Shown here in pieces: positions 1 to 8,278 of a stretch of DNA of 64,000 nt (within the stretch, counting starts at the first letter, position 1; every line of letters begins with the position of its first letter). Location: contig JBGAFV010000001.1 of assembly GCA_044227095.1 (NCBI GenBank), positions 3,782,001 through 3,846,000 of the forward strand. Reading direction: 5' to 3'. A program made the translations under genes and the position numbers. The stretch is from JACMLD01 sp044227095 (GTDB lineage Bacteria > Bacteroidota > Bacteroidia > Chitinophagales > Chitinophagaceae). Below the pieces are notes generated by a model, which had not been told where the DNA came from, ran no database searches, and worked only from the letters and a program-made list of their open reading frames with translations.

Positions 1-332
1 CTTTTATATCCGCTGATGGAAATCTTTAATTTCAGTGGGCCGTTGATTGGGAGCTCTTCAAAATTAAATTCACCATTGTTTTTTGTAGTAGCGCCTCTTA
101 GTAAAACATCTTTTGATTTTTTTGTTGCAGCGTCCATATGGCTTTGCATTAACACCACAGATACATCGCTAAGCGGCCTGCCGGAGCTATCAATCACTTT
201 TCCATAAATATGGCCATTATTGCCAGCAGCACCAGGTTTGCCGGGCATTGCACCAGGCATTTGTGCTGCGGCTAAATTGCAGGCTATAAGAATCAGCAAC
301 AGCGTTTTTATTGTTTTTATAAACGGGTTCAT
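1..332 (-). CDS. TonB-dependent/outer-membrane beta-barrel receptor, N-terminal part (cut by window edge)
   Basis: The reading frame is open on the minus strand to the left edge, so only about 110 N-terminal residues are present. They start with a signal peptide (MNPFIKTIKTLLLILIACNL, cleavage after AAAQ), followed by a Pro/Gly/Met-rich linker and a carboxypeptidase-regulatory-like domain (HIYGKVIDSSGRPLSDVSV; later GEFNFEELP). In Bacteroidota this domain precedes the plug and barrel of TonB-dependent receptors and OMP_b-brl proteins, so an outer-membrane transporter is inferred; plug and barrel lie outside the window. An in-frame ATG six codons upstream (348-350) is possible, but a TACTTTTG promoter box lies only four bases before it, which favours 332. 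Substrate unknown. Confidence 0.75.
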   Translation of the reverse strand, partial: MNPFIKTIKTLLLILIACNLAAAQMPGAMPGKPGAAGNNGHIYGKVIDSSGRPLSDVSVVLMQSHMDAATKKSKDVLLRGATTKNNGEFNFEELPINGPLKLKISISGYK

Positions 333-354
333 TTGTTTGGCTTTTTTCATGGCA

Positions 355-362
355 CAAAAGTA
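355..362 (-). promoter_or_regulatory. Bacteroidota -7 box (TACTTTTG) of the receptor gene
   Basis: On the minus strand this reads TACTTTTG, an exact TAnnTTTG. It lies 22 bases before the ATG at 332. I see no -33 TTTG at the ideal 19-bp spacing. The assignment is inference from position and match. Confidence 0.5.
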
Positions 363-473
363 TTTGTGTGCAAGGTGTTTAATGGCCAAATGAGACAATG
401 CCCGAAAATGTAGCGACGAAAATAGCAGACAAGCGAGGATAGTAAATATTTGTATATACAGAAACTGGATACA

Positions 474-506
474 ATAAAAAAAGCCGGAGCAAATGCACCG
501 GCTTCG
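474..506 (-). terminator. Rho-independent terminator after the LolA-like gene
   Basis: Read on the minus strand: stem GAAGCCGG / CCGGCTT with a loop of about nine bases, followed by a run of seven T. It lies 20 bases after the stop of the 526-1233 gene. Confidence 0.85.
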
Positions 507-525
507 TTATCAAAATGCTGAATAG

Positions 526-1233
526 TTATTTGGGCATAGCAAAAATTGCCGGGTCAACAGTTTTGTTTACTTCTACCTTGGTAAAAGTAGTGGCTATCTG
601 AAACTGGCCTAAATCTGTATTGGTGGTAAAAGGAATTAAAAGACCAGAATCTGTTTTTTTATAATCAGAAAACTGAATAGAAATTTCTACATCCTGTCCC
701 ATTACATTTCCTTTCTTTACAATTTTTGAAACATAATAAGTGGTTGCGTCAATAAAATAAGTTGTTACATCTTTGTCTTTTGTAGTGAGCTTAATTTTAT
801 ATGCGGATCCTTCTTTTCCTAATAGTTCAGCCGTACTGCCTTTAGCTGCATAATTGTACAAACCGCCACCAATATCCAACTGGCTTTTAGAAGCTTTATA
901 AGCTTCTTCAGGTATTTCCTGTGCACCGCCGCCGCCCATTGGACTTACAGCCCAGCCGCCTTTTTCATTAATGCACTGAATAACTTTTTGCCCGTTAAAT
1001 TCAGATTCACTTTTATATCCCTTGCCATTTAGAATAGTAACAGTTGTTGGATTGTCGCCTCCAAATGCCTGCACTGTACCCGTCATGGTTAGTGATGTAG
1101 TTTTGCTGATGGCATCTTTGCCGCCGATAGCATCTATAGATTTGTTTACAATTTCATCTGCTGTTTGCGCTTTTACAGATAAAGCACTAAAGAATGCCGC
1201 TGCTACAAAAACACTGGAAATTATCTTTTTCAT
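526..1233 (-). CDS. Secreted outer-membrane-lipoprotein-sorting (LolA-like) family protein
   Basis: A 235-residue protein with a signal peptide (MKKIISSVFVAAAFFSALSV, cleavage after KAQ). The mature part begins TADEIVNKSIDAIGGKDAI, typical of periplasmic LolA/LolB-like half-barrel proteins of Bacteroidota, which bind a lipid or lipoprotein acyl chain. The rest is beta-rich and ends DPAIFAMPK, a usual closing motif of these proteins. It is probably periplasmic; the ligand is unknown. It forms a single-gene unit with its own terminator. A TATCTTCG box at 1274-1281 (minus) is a possible -7 element. Family assignment rests on overall pattern, not on a catalytic residue. Confidence 0.7.
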   Translation of the reverse strand: MKKIISSVFVAAAFFSALSVKAQTADEIVNKSIDAIGGKDAISKTTSLTMTGTVQAFGGDNPTTVTILNGKGYKSESEFNGQKVIQCINEKGGWAVSPMGGGGAQEIPEEAYKASKSQLDIGGGLYNYAAKGSTAELLGKEGSAYKIKLTTKDKDVTTYFIDATTYYVSKIVKKGNVMGQDVEISIQFSDYKKTDSGLLIPFTTNTDLGQFQIATTFTKVEVNKTVDPAIFAMPK

Positions 1234-1385
1234 TTTTCAGGTTATTTTTTTAAATTATTATTTATTAAGAGACCGAAGATAAGCATAAGGCCTAACCGAT
1301 TTTCATAAAATTTTATAAGAGGGATGGGTTTCAGTATCCTTAACAATTTAGTTGCTTAAATCATACTGTGTTTTGTAAAAAAATA

Positions 1386-2102
1386 TCATTGGTTTTGTTT
1401 GCCGGTAAGCGCAGTAATAACATCCTTATAATTATCACTCACCGGCAACTCTATTGCCTCAATAAACACACTGTTTTTTCTTATTGCCGTAATGTGTTTT
1501 ACAGAAACAATGTACGATTTGTGTATGCGCATAAATTCTACAGGCGGCAATTGTTCTTCCAGCGATTTCATGCTCATGCGTGTAATGATTGCCCTCGATG
1601 TGCTTTTAAGATGTATTTTGATATAATCTTTCAATCCTTCAATATAAACAATATCATCAAAAACTACTTTTAGCTGACTATAATCTACATTCACAAAAAA
1701 ATAGCCCGGGCTTTTATCTGTTGCTGGTTGCTTTGTTTTTTCTTTTAGCTGGTGCAATTCATTTGCTTTATTGCATGCTTTTATAAAACGCGGAAGCGCT
1801 ACAGGTTTTACGAGGTAATCCACTACATCCAGTTCAAAACCTTCCAGTGCATATTTTTCATAAGCGGTTACCAGGATGAACATTGGTTTTTCCTGCAGTG
1901 TTTGTATAAACTGCAAACCTGTAAGGCCGGGCATTTGTATGTCAAGAAAAACAAGATCAATATGTTTCTCCTGGATGATTTTCATTGCAGTCATAGCATC
2001 ATCACATGCAGCAACCAGTTGCAGGTAAGGCACTTTGCTTATATTGTCAACCAATAATTCAAGTGCTAAGGGTTCATCGTCTATGGCTATGCATTGGATC
2101 AT
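1386..2102 (-). CDS. LytTR-family DNA-binding response regulator
   Basis: 238 residues. An N-terminal receiver domain (about 1-120) has acidic residues D8/D9, phospho-acceptor D54 in VFLDIQMPG and the conserved lysine in DYLVKP. A linker is followed by a C-terminal LytTR DNA-binding domain (about 135-235) with DDIVYIEGLKDYIKIHL and FMRIHKSYIVSV. Such regulators bind direct repeats upstream of their targets when phosphorylated by a LytS-type kinase. The likely partner is encoded just upstream (2534-3586, same strand), but 431 bp of repeat-bearing DNA separates the two. Targets cannot be seen. Confidence 0.93.
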   Translation of the reverse strand: MIQCIAIDDEPLALELLVDNISKVPYLQLVAACDDAMTAMKIIQEKHIDLVFLDIQMPGLTGLQFIQTLQEKPMFILVTAYEKYALEGFELDVVDYLVKPVALPRFIKACNKANELHQLKEKTKQPATDKSPGYFFVNVDYSQLKVVFDDIVYIEGLKDYIKIHLKSTSRAIITRMSMKSLEEQLPPVEFMRIHKSYIVSVKHITAIRKNSVFIEAIELPVSDNYKDVITALTGKQNQ

Positions 2103-2125
2103 TTCGTTGTTGTTTAAATGCGTGG

Positions 2126-2537
2126 TTTAATTAGCAATTAATAATTTATAATTAGTAATTCGGCTGCGTACATTTTAAAAGTTGTTTTTTATGTTGCCAG
2201 CACAATTAACACGGATGGATCAGTCTTGCGTCGCACACTTCAACTGATAAATATAAATGAGCTATTCCCATACTAAGCAATATTATAAATGTTGCTTGCT
2301 AATTATTTCTCGAAACTTTTATACCCCTAGGGTATTTTGTGGGTAGAATCAAATTGAAACAAAAAACTTCGTTCCGTAGGAACGATTTGTGCTATTGCAT
2401 TCCCTTTAGCACAAGGCGTTCCTATGGAACGCAAAAACCACCTCTTATTTTTCTACCCACAACATGTTCCAACGGAACATAAAACCTCTCAACATCATCC
2501 AATTATTAATTCCTAATTCTTAATTACTAATTATTAA
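2126..2537. repeat. Nested fold-back repeat element between kinase and regulator genes
   Basis: The outer arms share a perfect 13-bp inverted pair, ATAATTAGTAATT at 2148-2160 and its complement at 2522-2534. An inner perfect 12-bp pair is TTGTGGGTAGAA at 2337-2348 and 2451-2462. Inside are three GTTCC-NNN-GGAAC palindromes (2370-2384, 2416-2432, 2464-2480) and an 8-bp pair TTGTGCTA / TAGCACAA (2387-2394, 2407-2414). No ORF is convincing here. The right arm runs into the last codons of the kinase gene. Confidence 0.8.
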
Positions 2538-3586
2538 CTCCTCCCGGCATTAAGGTTAATCTTCAGCGACACCACAAACCAGTTGTTGTTTTTTGTTACT
2601 GATAGTGTGTGGTTGCTGCCGTATAACAAATTCAATCTTCTTTTTACATTCGCAAGTCCTATGCCAGCTGTTTTATCTTTTATTTCTACAGATGCAGGAT
2701 TGTATTTATTGCTAACAGTAAACTGCAGTTGGTTTTTTTCAGCTTCAAGATCAATATCAATCTGTGCGTCTTCAATCATACCGGTTCCGTGTTTAAATGC
2801 ATTCTCTACAAAGGGAATTAGCAACATTGGTTCAAGCTGGTAATGATTATCCATTGTGTGCATATGAACTTTTACCTGTACTTTTTTCCCAAAGCGTTGC
2901 TGCTGCAAATCAATATAGCTTTGCAGGTAATCCATTTCTTTTTCAATAGAAACTTTTTCTTCGTCTGCTTCATACAGCATATAACGCATTAGCGAAGACA
3001 ATTTCAACAATGAAGGCTCCAGCAAGTCTGATTGCTTTCTTGCAAGTGCTACCATATTATTCAGCACATTAAACATGAAATGCGGGTTCACCTGCGAACG
3101 CAGCAATGAGAGTTCGGTTTTCAACATTTCATTCTGTCTTTCCTGCGCCAATGCATCACTCTGTATTTTATCTTTTATAAGTTGATAGGTAGTACCCAAG
3201 GCAAAAAAGAAAAGATAAATCAGCAGGTTGAAAAAAACAGTTCTCGATTCAAAATTTGTACGTTTAAACAAAACAACAGATAACAGGTATACTTCAGCCA
3301 AAATGGTAAGAAAGGTAGCCAGTTGCGCAATAACAAACTGCCAGTACTTTTTTTTGTGAATAAAATATGGCACAAGAACGTATGCGTTGAAATAAAAAAC
3401 AGCCAGCCATGAGAAATTCATTATCCAGGAAAAATATGTACCTGCATCAGATTCTTTATCGCTTTTTGGGGGGCGATTATCATGATCGGGGGAACGAAGT
3501 AAATAAGGCAATGAAAAAAAGAATGTCCACGCTGCTACGTGCAATAAAAATATAACCCATTTTCTTGAGTACCATGCCGGTTTCAT
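2534..3586 (-). CDS. LytS/YehU-type sensor histidine kinase
   Basis: 350 residues. Four hydrophobic segments fill residues 10-135 and place the sensor in the inner membrane; no periplasmic sensing domain is visible. A short coiled coil (about 140-160) leads to the His_kinase domain with phospho-acceptor H169 in SQVNPHFMFNVLNNM. A HATPase_c domain follows, with N-box PFVENAFKHG and glycine box TAGIGLANVKRRL. The kinase should phosphorylate the LytTR regulator encoded next on the same strand. The signal is unknown. The gene order kinase then regulator suggests an original operon, now interrupted by a repeat element. Confidence 0.93.
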   Translation of the reverse strand: MKPAWYSRKWVIFLLHVAAWTFFFSLPYLLRSPDHDNRPPKSDKESDAGTYFSWIMNFSWLAVFYFNAYVLVPYFIHKKKYWQFVIAQLATFLTILAEVYLLSVVLFKRTNFESRTVFFNLLIYLFFFALGTTYQLIKDKIQSDALAQERQNEMLKTELSLLRSQVNPHFMFNVLNNMVALARKQSDLLEPSLLKLSSLMRYMLYEADEEKVSIEKEMDYLQSYIDLQQQRFGKKVQVKVHMHTMDNHYQLEPMLLIPFVENAFKHGTGMIEDAQIDIDLEAEKNQLQFTVSNKYNPASVEIKDKTAGIGLANVKRRLNLLYGSNHTLSVTKNNNWFVVSLKINLNAGRS

Positions 3587-3668
3587 TCCGCCAAATTAGA
3601 AAGATATGCCGGTAAAAAGCGCAGTTTTTAAAATGTTGCGACGAATTCCCTGATTTCCGATATGTAAT

Positions 3669-3880
3669 CAGTCTGTAGTCCTTAGTCGTTAGTCGATAGT
3701 CGTTAGTCAATGCAAGTTTAGTAGTTCGTAGTTCGATAGTTCATAGTTGTTTCCCGGTAAATGGCTGATAAAGTCGTGCGTGACTTTTCGCATAGAGAAC
3801 TATGAACTTCCGAACAATGAACTGCAAACTCAAGAATTTTTGACATGGCTAACTACTATTGACTAACGACTAAAGACTCC
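3669..3880. repeat. Nested inverted element made of period-7 words
   Basis: The left arm holds the words TAGTCGT, TAGTCGA, TAGTCGT, TAGTCAA in tandem, then related GTAGTTC words. The right arm holds the complements in mirrored order. Perfect pairs: 15 bp (3697-3711 with 3858-3872) and, inside it, 11 bp AGTTCATAGTT (3738-3748 with 3798-3808). Near the centre AAAGTC/GACTTT forms a small hairpin. The gap lies between the kinase gene and the end of the 3884-4744 gene. Confidence 0.85.
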
Positions 3881-3883
3881 AGC

Positions 3884-4744
3884 CTATTTAGGCGGTTCGT
3901 ATCTAACTTTAATGGTTGCAGTTTTTTCTTCGCTGGAAGCAAGCCTTACTTCGTATTTGTTCTGGCCTGCAGTAATCACCAATAATGCGGTATTAGGCGG
4001 AATTGAGCCAAGGTTATCGGCATACATAATTACTTCGTAATCGGTATTGGGGTAGGCGTTGATTTTAATGGTATGCGGTGTTGCCTTTAGCATTTGTTTA
4101 TACAACACCAGTTTGCCATTCATTAATACAGTTATGGTGTCATTGTCTATTTCGGCGTTATCATAAAAATCAAATCTTATATCGCTGGAAGGAACAGTCA
4201 ATGTTTTTACCAGTTCTTTATTGCGTGGCAAGAGGTTCAGCTTTTTTTGCAAGGCTTTTAATTCCGGGCTTTGTTCTATATCTACAGCAAAGTCTGATTT
4301 TGCAGCACGTTTCAATATAATTTTATAACCAGGGCAATTGTCATTGCTTCCGTATTGGCGACCTTTACATTCACCTGTCAACACTTCTTCATTTCCTACT
4401 TTACTCCAGGTGAGATCATATGTTTTTACACAGGGTACACAAGATTGCGGTATCTGGCTTTCAAGCAAAGTGTTTTCTATAATCACCAGTCTTTTTGTAT
4501 TGTTGTTATAACGGCCAATAAAATCCAGCTTTACATATTTTGATGTATCCTGGTAATCGTATGCTTTGCCGCTTAGTGTATTTGCAGTAACAATAAAATT
4601 GATCTGCAATTCTATATTGTAATCAGGAAAACAGCCGCCGGGTGCCTGTGTAAGTTTGCCACGCCATATGCCCGTAAGATCCTGTCCGTTGGCAGGTACA
4701 ATAAATACTATGAAAAATAAAAAAAACAGGTAACGCATTGGCAT
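3884..4744 (-). CDS. Secreted protein of unknown function, paralogue of the next gene
   Basis: 286 residues. A signal peptide (cleavage after NGQ) precedes DLTGIWRGKL, an opening shared with the neighbour at 4808-5974. The N-terminal half is a beta-rich domain with several cysteines (C38, and the CVPC and NCPGY segments), possibly disulfide-bonded. The C-terminal 110 residues (from about 175) form a second domain, also shared, with IRFDFYDNAEIDNDTITVLMNG and ADNLGSIPPNTALLVITAG. I know this C-terminal pattern from Bacteroidota secreted proteins but not its function. The pair probably arose by tandem duplication and may be co-transcribed (63-bp gap). Confidence 0.75.
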   Translation of the reverse strand: MPMRYLFFLFFIVFIVPANGQDLTGIWRGKLTQAPGGCFPDYNIELQINFIVTANTLSGKAYDYQDTSKYVKLDFIGRYNNNTKRLVIIENTLLESQIPQSCVPCVKTYDLTWSKVGNEEVLTGECKGRQYGSNDNCPGYKIILKRAAKSDFAVDIEQSPELKALQKKLNLLPRNKELVKTLTVPSSDIRFDFYDNAEIDNDTITVLMNGKLVLYKQMLKATPHTIKINAYPNTDYEVIMYADNLGSIPPNTALLVITAGQNKYEVRLASSEEKTATIKVRYEPPK

Positions 4745-4807
4745 AAGTAAACAAATTATTATTTAGCTGCCAAAGCGCAGGACTAAATAGGATGAGCGGT
4801 CGTTTTA

Positions 4808-5974
4808 TTACGGCTTCTCGTATTTAAAAATGATTACCGCATTTTTTTGTTCTGTTGATGTAATGCGTACTTCATATTGTTTGTCGCCTGCTTTTACCAT
4901 CATTAGCGATGTATTGGGAGGTATATCTCCAAGGTTATCTGCCACCATTACAAGCTCGTGGTAATTATTGGTTTCATCCATTTTTATTTTTAGTGTAATA
5001 GGTGTTGTTTTCAGCATCTGGTGGGCAATAACCAGTTTGTTATCTACGTAAACAGAAATGGTATCATGGTCTATTGTACCATTATCATAGATATTGAGGG
5101 TGATTTCATTTACGTTTACTGAAATGGTTTGCACAAGTTCATTTTCCCTGTTTTTTAAAACCATTGGCACAAATACAGGGTCTTTCATTTTAATATCGTG
5201 CTCCTTAGTTCCGGGAGTAATAATCTCTGGTGCAAGTGGAACGGCTTTAATCTCTTTGCTTTTAGCCGTTGCATTGTCGTTAGAGGTGCTGTTGGTTTTT
5301 TTAGGGGGAGTATTCTTTGCAACAGCATTATTGTTATGTGCATTTGTTACAGCCGGCTTGGTTGCAGGTTTGGTAGTTGCAGTTGCCGGTTTTTTTGTTG
5401 CAGCAGTTGATGAAGGGGTAACTGCGGTTTTAGCACTATCAGTGTTTTTATTTTTATTGGCAAGTGCGGCTTTCTTTTCTTTTTCGCGGTTTACCAAAAA
5501 TGGTTCCCTGTAAAAATCGGAGGTAACTACTTTGCGTAAAAAAACATTTCCTCTGCCACAGAAAGAAGAATCAGTTTCGCGATAGCTGCTATACCTTCCT
5601 TCAAGAAATTCTTCGTCGCCATTTTTTGTATACTGAAGAAAACAAATCATCCAGCATGCATAGCTGGTAGAAGCCATTTTAAGTTCAAGCAATTTCAATT
5701 CCTGCAACATTACTTTACCCGTTTTTGGGTTTACCGTGCCGTTGGAAGATGCTTTGCCGTAAAATTCAGTTCTTTTATAAGAGTAGGTAACACCGTTAAA
5801 TTCCTTTCCCCGCTGGTCTATTTGTACTTCGTATTTGTAGCGGTCAGAGAGGCTAAAAGGGTCGGACATTTTGTTATCGGACGACATAAAATTTCCACGC
5901 CAGATACCGGTAAGATCTTGGGAGAAAAGAGGGGCCGAAATTAAAAATACAATCAGTGTAAATACTGCTCTCAT
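4808..5974 (-). CDS. Secreted protein of unknown function with Thr/Lys/Ala-rich linker
   Basis: 388 residues, paralogue of 3884-4744. A signal peptide (cleavage after LFSQ) precedes DLTGIWRGNF. The N-terminal beta domain ends about residue 165. A low-complexity Ala/Thr/Lys/Asn linker of roughly 90 residues, absent from the neighbour, joins it to the shared C-terminal domain (ITLNIYDNGTIDHDTISVYVDNK and ADNLGDIPPNTSLMMVKAG). The linker suggests two separately folded parts in the periplasm or on the surface. No catalytic motif is recognised. It is the upstream gene of the pair. Confidence 0.75.
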   Translation of the reverse strand: MRAVFTLIVFLISAPLFSQDLTGIWRGNFMSSDNKMSDPFSLSDRYKYEVQIDQRGKEFNGVTYSYKRTEFYGKASSNGTVNPKTGKVMLQELKLLELKMASTSYACWMICFLQYTKNGDEEFLEGRYSSYRETDSSFCGRGNVFLRKVVTSDFYREPFLVNREKEKKAALANKNKNTDSAKTAVTPSSTAATKKPATATTKPATKPAVTNAHNNNAVAKNTPPKKTNSTSNDNATAKSKEIKAVPLAPEIITPGTKEHDIKMKDPVFVPMVLKNRENELVQTISVNVNEITLNIYDNGTIDHDTISVYVDNKLVIAHQMLKTTPITLKIKMDETNNYHELVMVADNLGDIPPNTSLMMVKAGDKQYEVRITSTEQKNAVIIFKYEKP

Positions 5975-6035
5975 ACGTCCAAATTACAAATTCATAACAT
6001 AAAAAAATCATTTGCAATTTCACTGAAAACAAAAG

Positions 6036-6064
6036 TTTTATCTGCCAAGAGTTCGTTAAATTTG
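6036..6064 (+). promoter_or_regulatory. Probable promoter of thrS
   Basis: TAAATTTG at 6057-6064 is an exact Bacteroidota -7 box. TTTT at 6036-6039 is a weak -33 element at 17 bp. The box is followed by CGGCC, as often seen at these promoters. It would give a leader of about 125 bases. Confidence 0.5.
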
Positions 6065-6076
6065 CGGCCTGAAAAG

Positions 6077-6168
6077 ATTGCTGATTGCGGTATTTAGTGA
6101 TTTAGTGATTGCTGCGCAGAATTGCATACAAACAAATCTCAAAATCACCCCATCTCAAAATCAGCAAT
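6077..6168. repeat. Inverted GATT-word element in the thrS leader
   Basis: A perfect 10-bp inverted pair, ATTGCTGATT (6077-6086) and AATCAGCAAT (6159-6168), encloses repeated GTGATT and complementary AATCTC/AAATCA words. If the upstream promoter is right, the whole element lies in the untranslated leader of thrS and could fold in the RNA. Confidence 0.7.
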
Positions 6169-6194
6169 AATAAGGGCATTAATAAAATTATTAG

Positions 6195-8129
6195 ATGATA
6201 AAGATTACACTCCCCGATGGGGCAGTAAAAGAATTTGAAAAAGGAACTACTGCATTGCAGGTAGCCAAATCTATTAGTGAAGGATTGGCAAGAAAAGTTT
6301 TGGCAGCACAGGTAAACGGCCAGGTGTGGGATGCTACACGGCCTATTAATGAAGATTCATCATTAAAGCTGTTAACGTGGGACGATAAAGAAGGCAAATC
6401 TACTTTCTGGCATTCTTCTGCGCACCTTATGGCAGAAGCTGTAGAAAGCATGTTTCCTGGTGTAAAATTCTGGGTAGGGCCGCCGCTTGATAATGGCTAT
6501 TACTATGATATGGATTTGGGCGATCGTAAACTAACAGAAGAAGACTTGCGCAAGCTGGAAGTAAAAATGAATGAGCTTGCCAAGAAAGATAATCAATACA
6601 TCCGCAAAGAAATTTCTAAAGATGATGCTGTAAAATATTTTGCAGATAAAGGCGATGAATACAAACTTGATTTGCTTAGCAATCTTAATGATGGTGGCAT
6701 AACTTTTTATACACAGGGAAATTTTACAGATCTCTGCCGCGGCCCGCATATTCCATCAACAGGGCCTATCAAAGCCATTAAGCTCACCAATATTTCTGCC
6801 GCTTACTGGAAAGGCGATGAAAAAAACAAAGCCCTTACACGTGTGTATGGTATTACATTCCCCTCTAAAAAAGAACTGGATGAATATGTATTGATGCTGG
6901 AAGAAGCAAAGAAAAGGGATCATCGCAAATTGGGTAAAGAACTCGGCATTTATACTATGGATGATGATGTTGGCCAGGGATTAATTATGTGGATGCCCAA
7001 TGGTACCATTATTATTGAAGAGTTGGAAAAACTGGCAAAGGAAACAGAAAGCGCCGGTGGTTATAAAAGAGTGGTAACACCGCATATTGCCAAAGAGAGT
7101 ATGTACATTACCAGTGGCCACCTTCCATATTATGCAGATAGTATGTACCCGCCTATGGAACTTGATGGCGAGAAGTATTATCTTAAATCGATGAATTGTC
7201 CGCACCACCATAAAATATTTGCGGCAGAACCAAAGAGCTATCGGGATCTCCCTTACCGCATTGCAGAATATGGAACAGTTTACCGTTATGAACAAAGCGG
7301 TGAATTATTTGGGTTGATGCGTGTAAGGGCATTGCACATGAACGATGCACATATTTATTGCACCAAAGAACAGTTTGCAGAAGAGTTCCGTGCGGTAAAT
7401 GATATGTACCAGAAGTATTTTAAAATTTTTGGTATCGATAAATATGTGATGCGCCTTAGTCTTCATTCACCCGATAAGCTGGGTAAAAAATATGTAAACG
7501 AACCGGAATTGTGGATTCAGACAGAGGAAATGGTGCGGCAGGTATTGATTGAATCAAAGATTCCTTATGTGGAAGTACAGGATGAAGCTGCGTTTTACGG
7601 ACCAAAGATTGATGTACAGATATACAGTGTTATCGGCCGCGAATTTACTTTGGCAACCAACCAGGTAGATTTTAGCCAGGGCCGCAGTTTTAAACTTGAA
7701 TATACCAACCAGGACAACCATTCAGAAACACCATTGATCATTCACCGTGCGCCATTAGGAACGCATGAACGTTTTATCGGTTTCCTGCTTGAACATTATG
7801 CAGGTAAACTGCCGGTATGGCTTAGCCCTCTGCAAGTAAAAATTTTGCCAATCAGCGATAAATTTTTACCTTATGCACAAAGTATTTCTGAAAAGCTGAA
7901 AAAAGCAGATATTCGTGCAGAGATAGACGACAGAAACGAAAAGATTGGCAAAAAGATACGTGATACAGAACTAATGCGTGTGCCATATATGCTGGTAGTA
8001 GGAGAGAAAGAGATGAACGATAATACCGTTGCCATCCGCAGACAGGGTAAGGGCGATGGCGGTGTGAAACCAATAGATGAATTTATGTCAGAAATTCTGG
8101 TAGAAATTAAAGAAAGAAAAGGGGAATAG
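6195..8129 (+). CDS. thrS: Threonyl-tRNA synthetase
   Basis: 644 residues, the usual full length. It charges tRNA-Thr with threonine in the cytoplasm. Domains in order: TGS (about 1-62), editing domain with HSSAH near residue 75 and the later FTDLCRGPHIP, class II catalytic core with zinc-ligand region MNCPHHH and motif 2 (YRIAEYGTVYRYEQSGELFGLMR), motif 3 around GTHERFIGFLLEH, and a C-terminal anticodon-binding domain (LPVWLSPLQVKILPI). It heads the conserved block thrS-infC-rpmI-rplT. A possible promoter and a foldable leader lie upstream. Confidence 0.98.
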   Translation: MIKITLPDGAVKEFEKGTTALQVAKSISEGLARKVLAAQVNGQVWDATRPINEDSSLKLLTWDDKEGKSTFWHSSAHLMAEAVESMFPGVKFWVGPPLDNGYYYDMDLGDRKLTEEDLRKLEVKMNELAKKDNQYIRKEISKDDAVKYFADKGDEYKLDLLSNLNDGGITFYTQGNFTDLCRGPHIPSTGPIKAIKLTNISAAYWKGDEKNKALTRVYGITFPSKKELDEYVLMLEEAKKRDHRKLGKELGIYTMDDDVGQGLIMWMPNGTIIIEELEKLAKETESAGGYKRVVTPHIAKESMYITSGHLPYYADSMYPPMELDGEKYYLKSMNCPHHHKIFAAEPKSYRDLPYRIAEYGTVYRYEQSGELFGLMRVRALHMNDAHIYCTKEQFAEEFRAVNDMYQKYFKIFGIDKYVMRLSLHSPDKLGKKYVNEPELWIQTEEMVRQVLIESKIPYVEVQDEAAFYGPKIDVQIYSVIGREFTLATNQVDFSQGRSFKLEYTNQDNHSETPLIIHRAPLGTHERFIGFLLEHYAGKLPVWLSPLQVKILPISDKFLPYAQSISEKLKKADIRAEIDDRNEKIGKKIRDTELMRVPYMLVVGEKEMNDNTVAIRRQGKGDGGVKPIDEFMSEILVEIKERKGE

Positions 8130-8212
8130 TTTTTGATGTCTACTCAAAGTATTAATTGGCAGGGATACGGGAATTATTTTCACTAATAAAACAATACCAA
8201 ATTCTTCGGGAC

Positions 8213-8246
8213 AAGCTTACAGCTCATAGCTAACAGCTCACAGCTT
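8213..8246 (+). repeat. Short period-7 AGCT array between thrS and infC
   Basis: Tandem degenerate heptamers with a shared AGCT core (ACAGCTC, ATAGCTA, ACAGCTC, ACAGCTT). AGCT is self-complementary, so the array can fold on itself. The same word family recurs at 17751-17790, 33356-33410 and 38895-38927. Confidence 0.7.
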
Positions 8247-8278
8247 TTTCCCCGATATTTTTAAACTAAAACGAATAA

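Noticed and set aside
5094..5513. 139-codon plus-strand hydrophobic frame
   Set aside because: It is the antisense of the Ala/Thr/Lys linker of the secreted protein.
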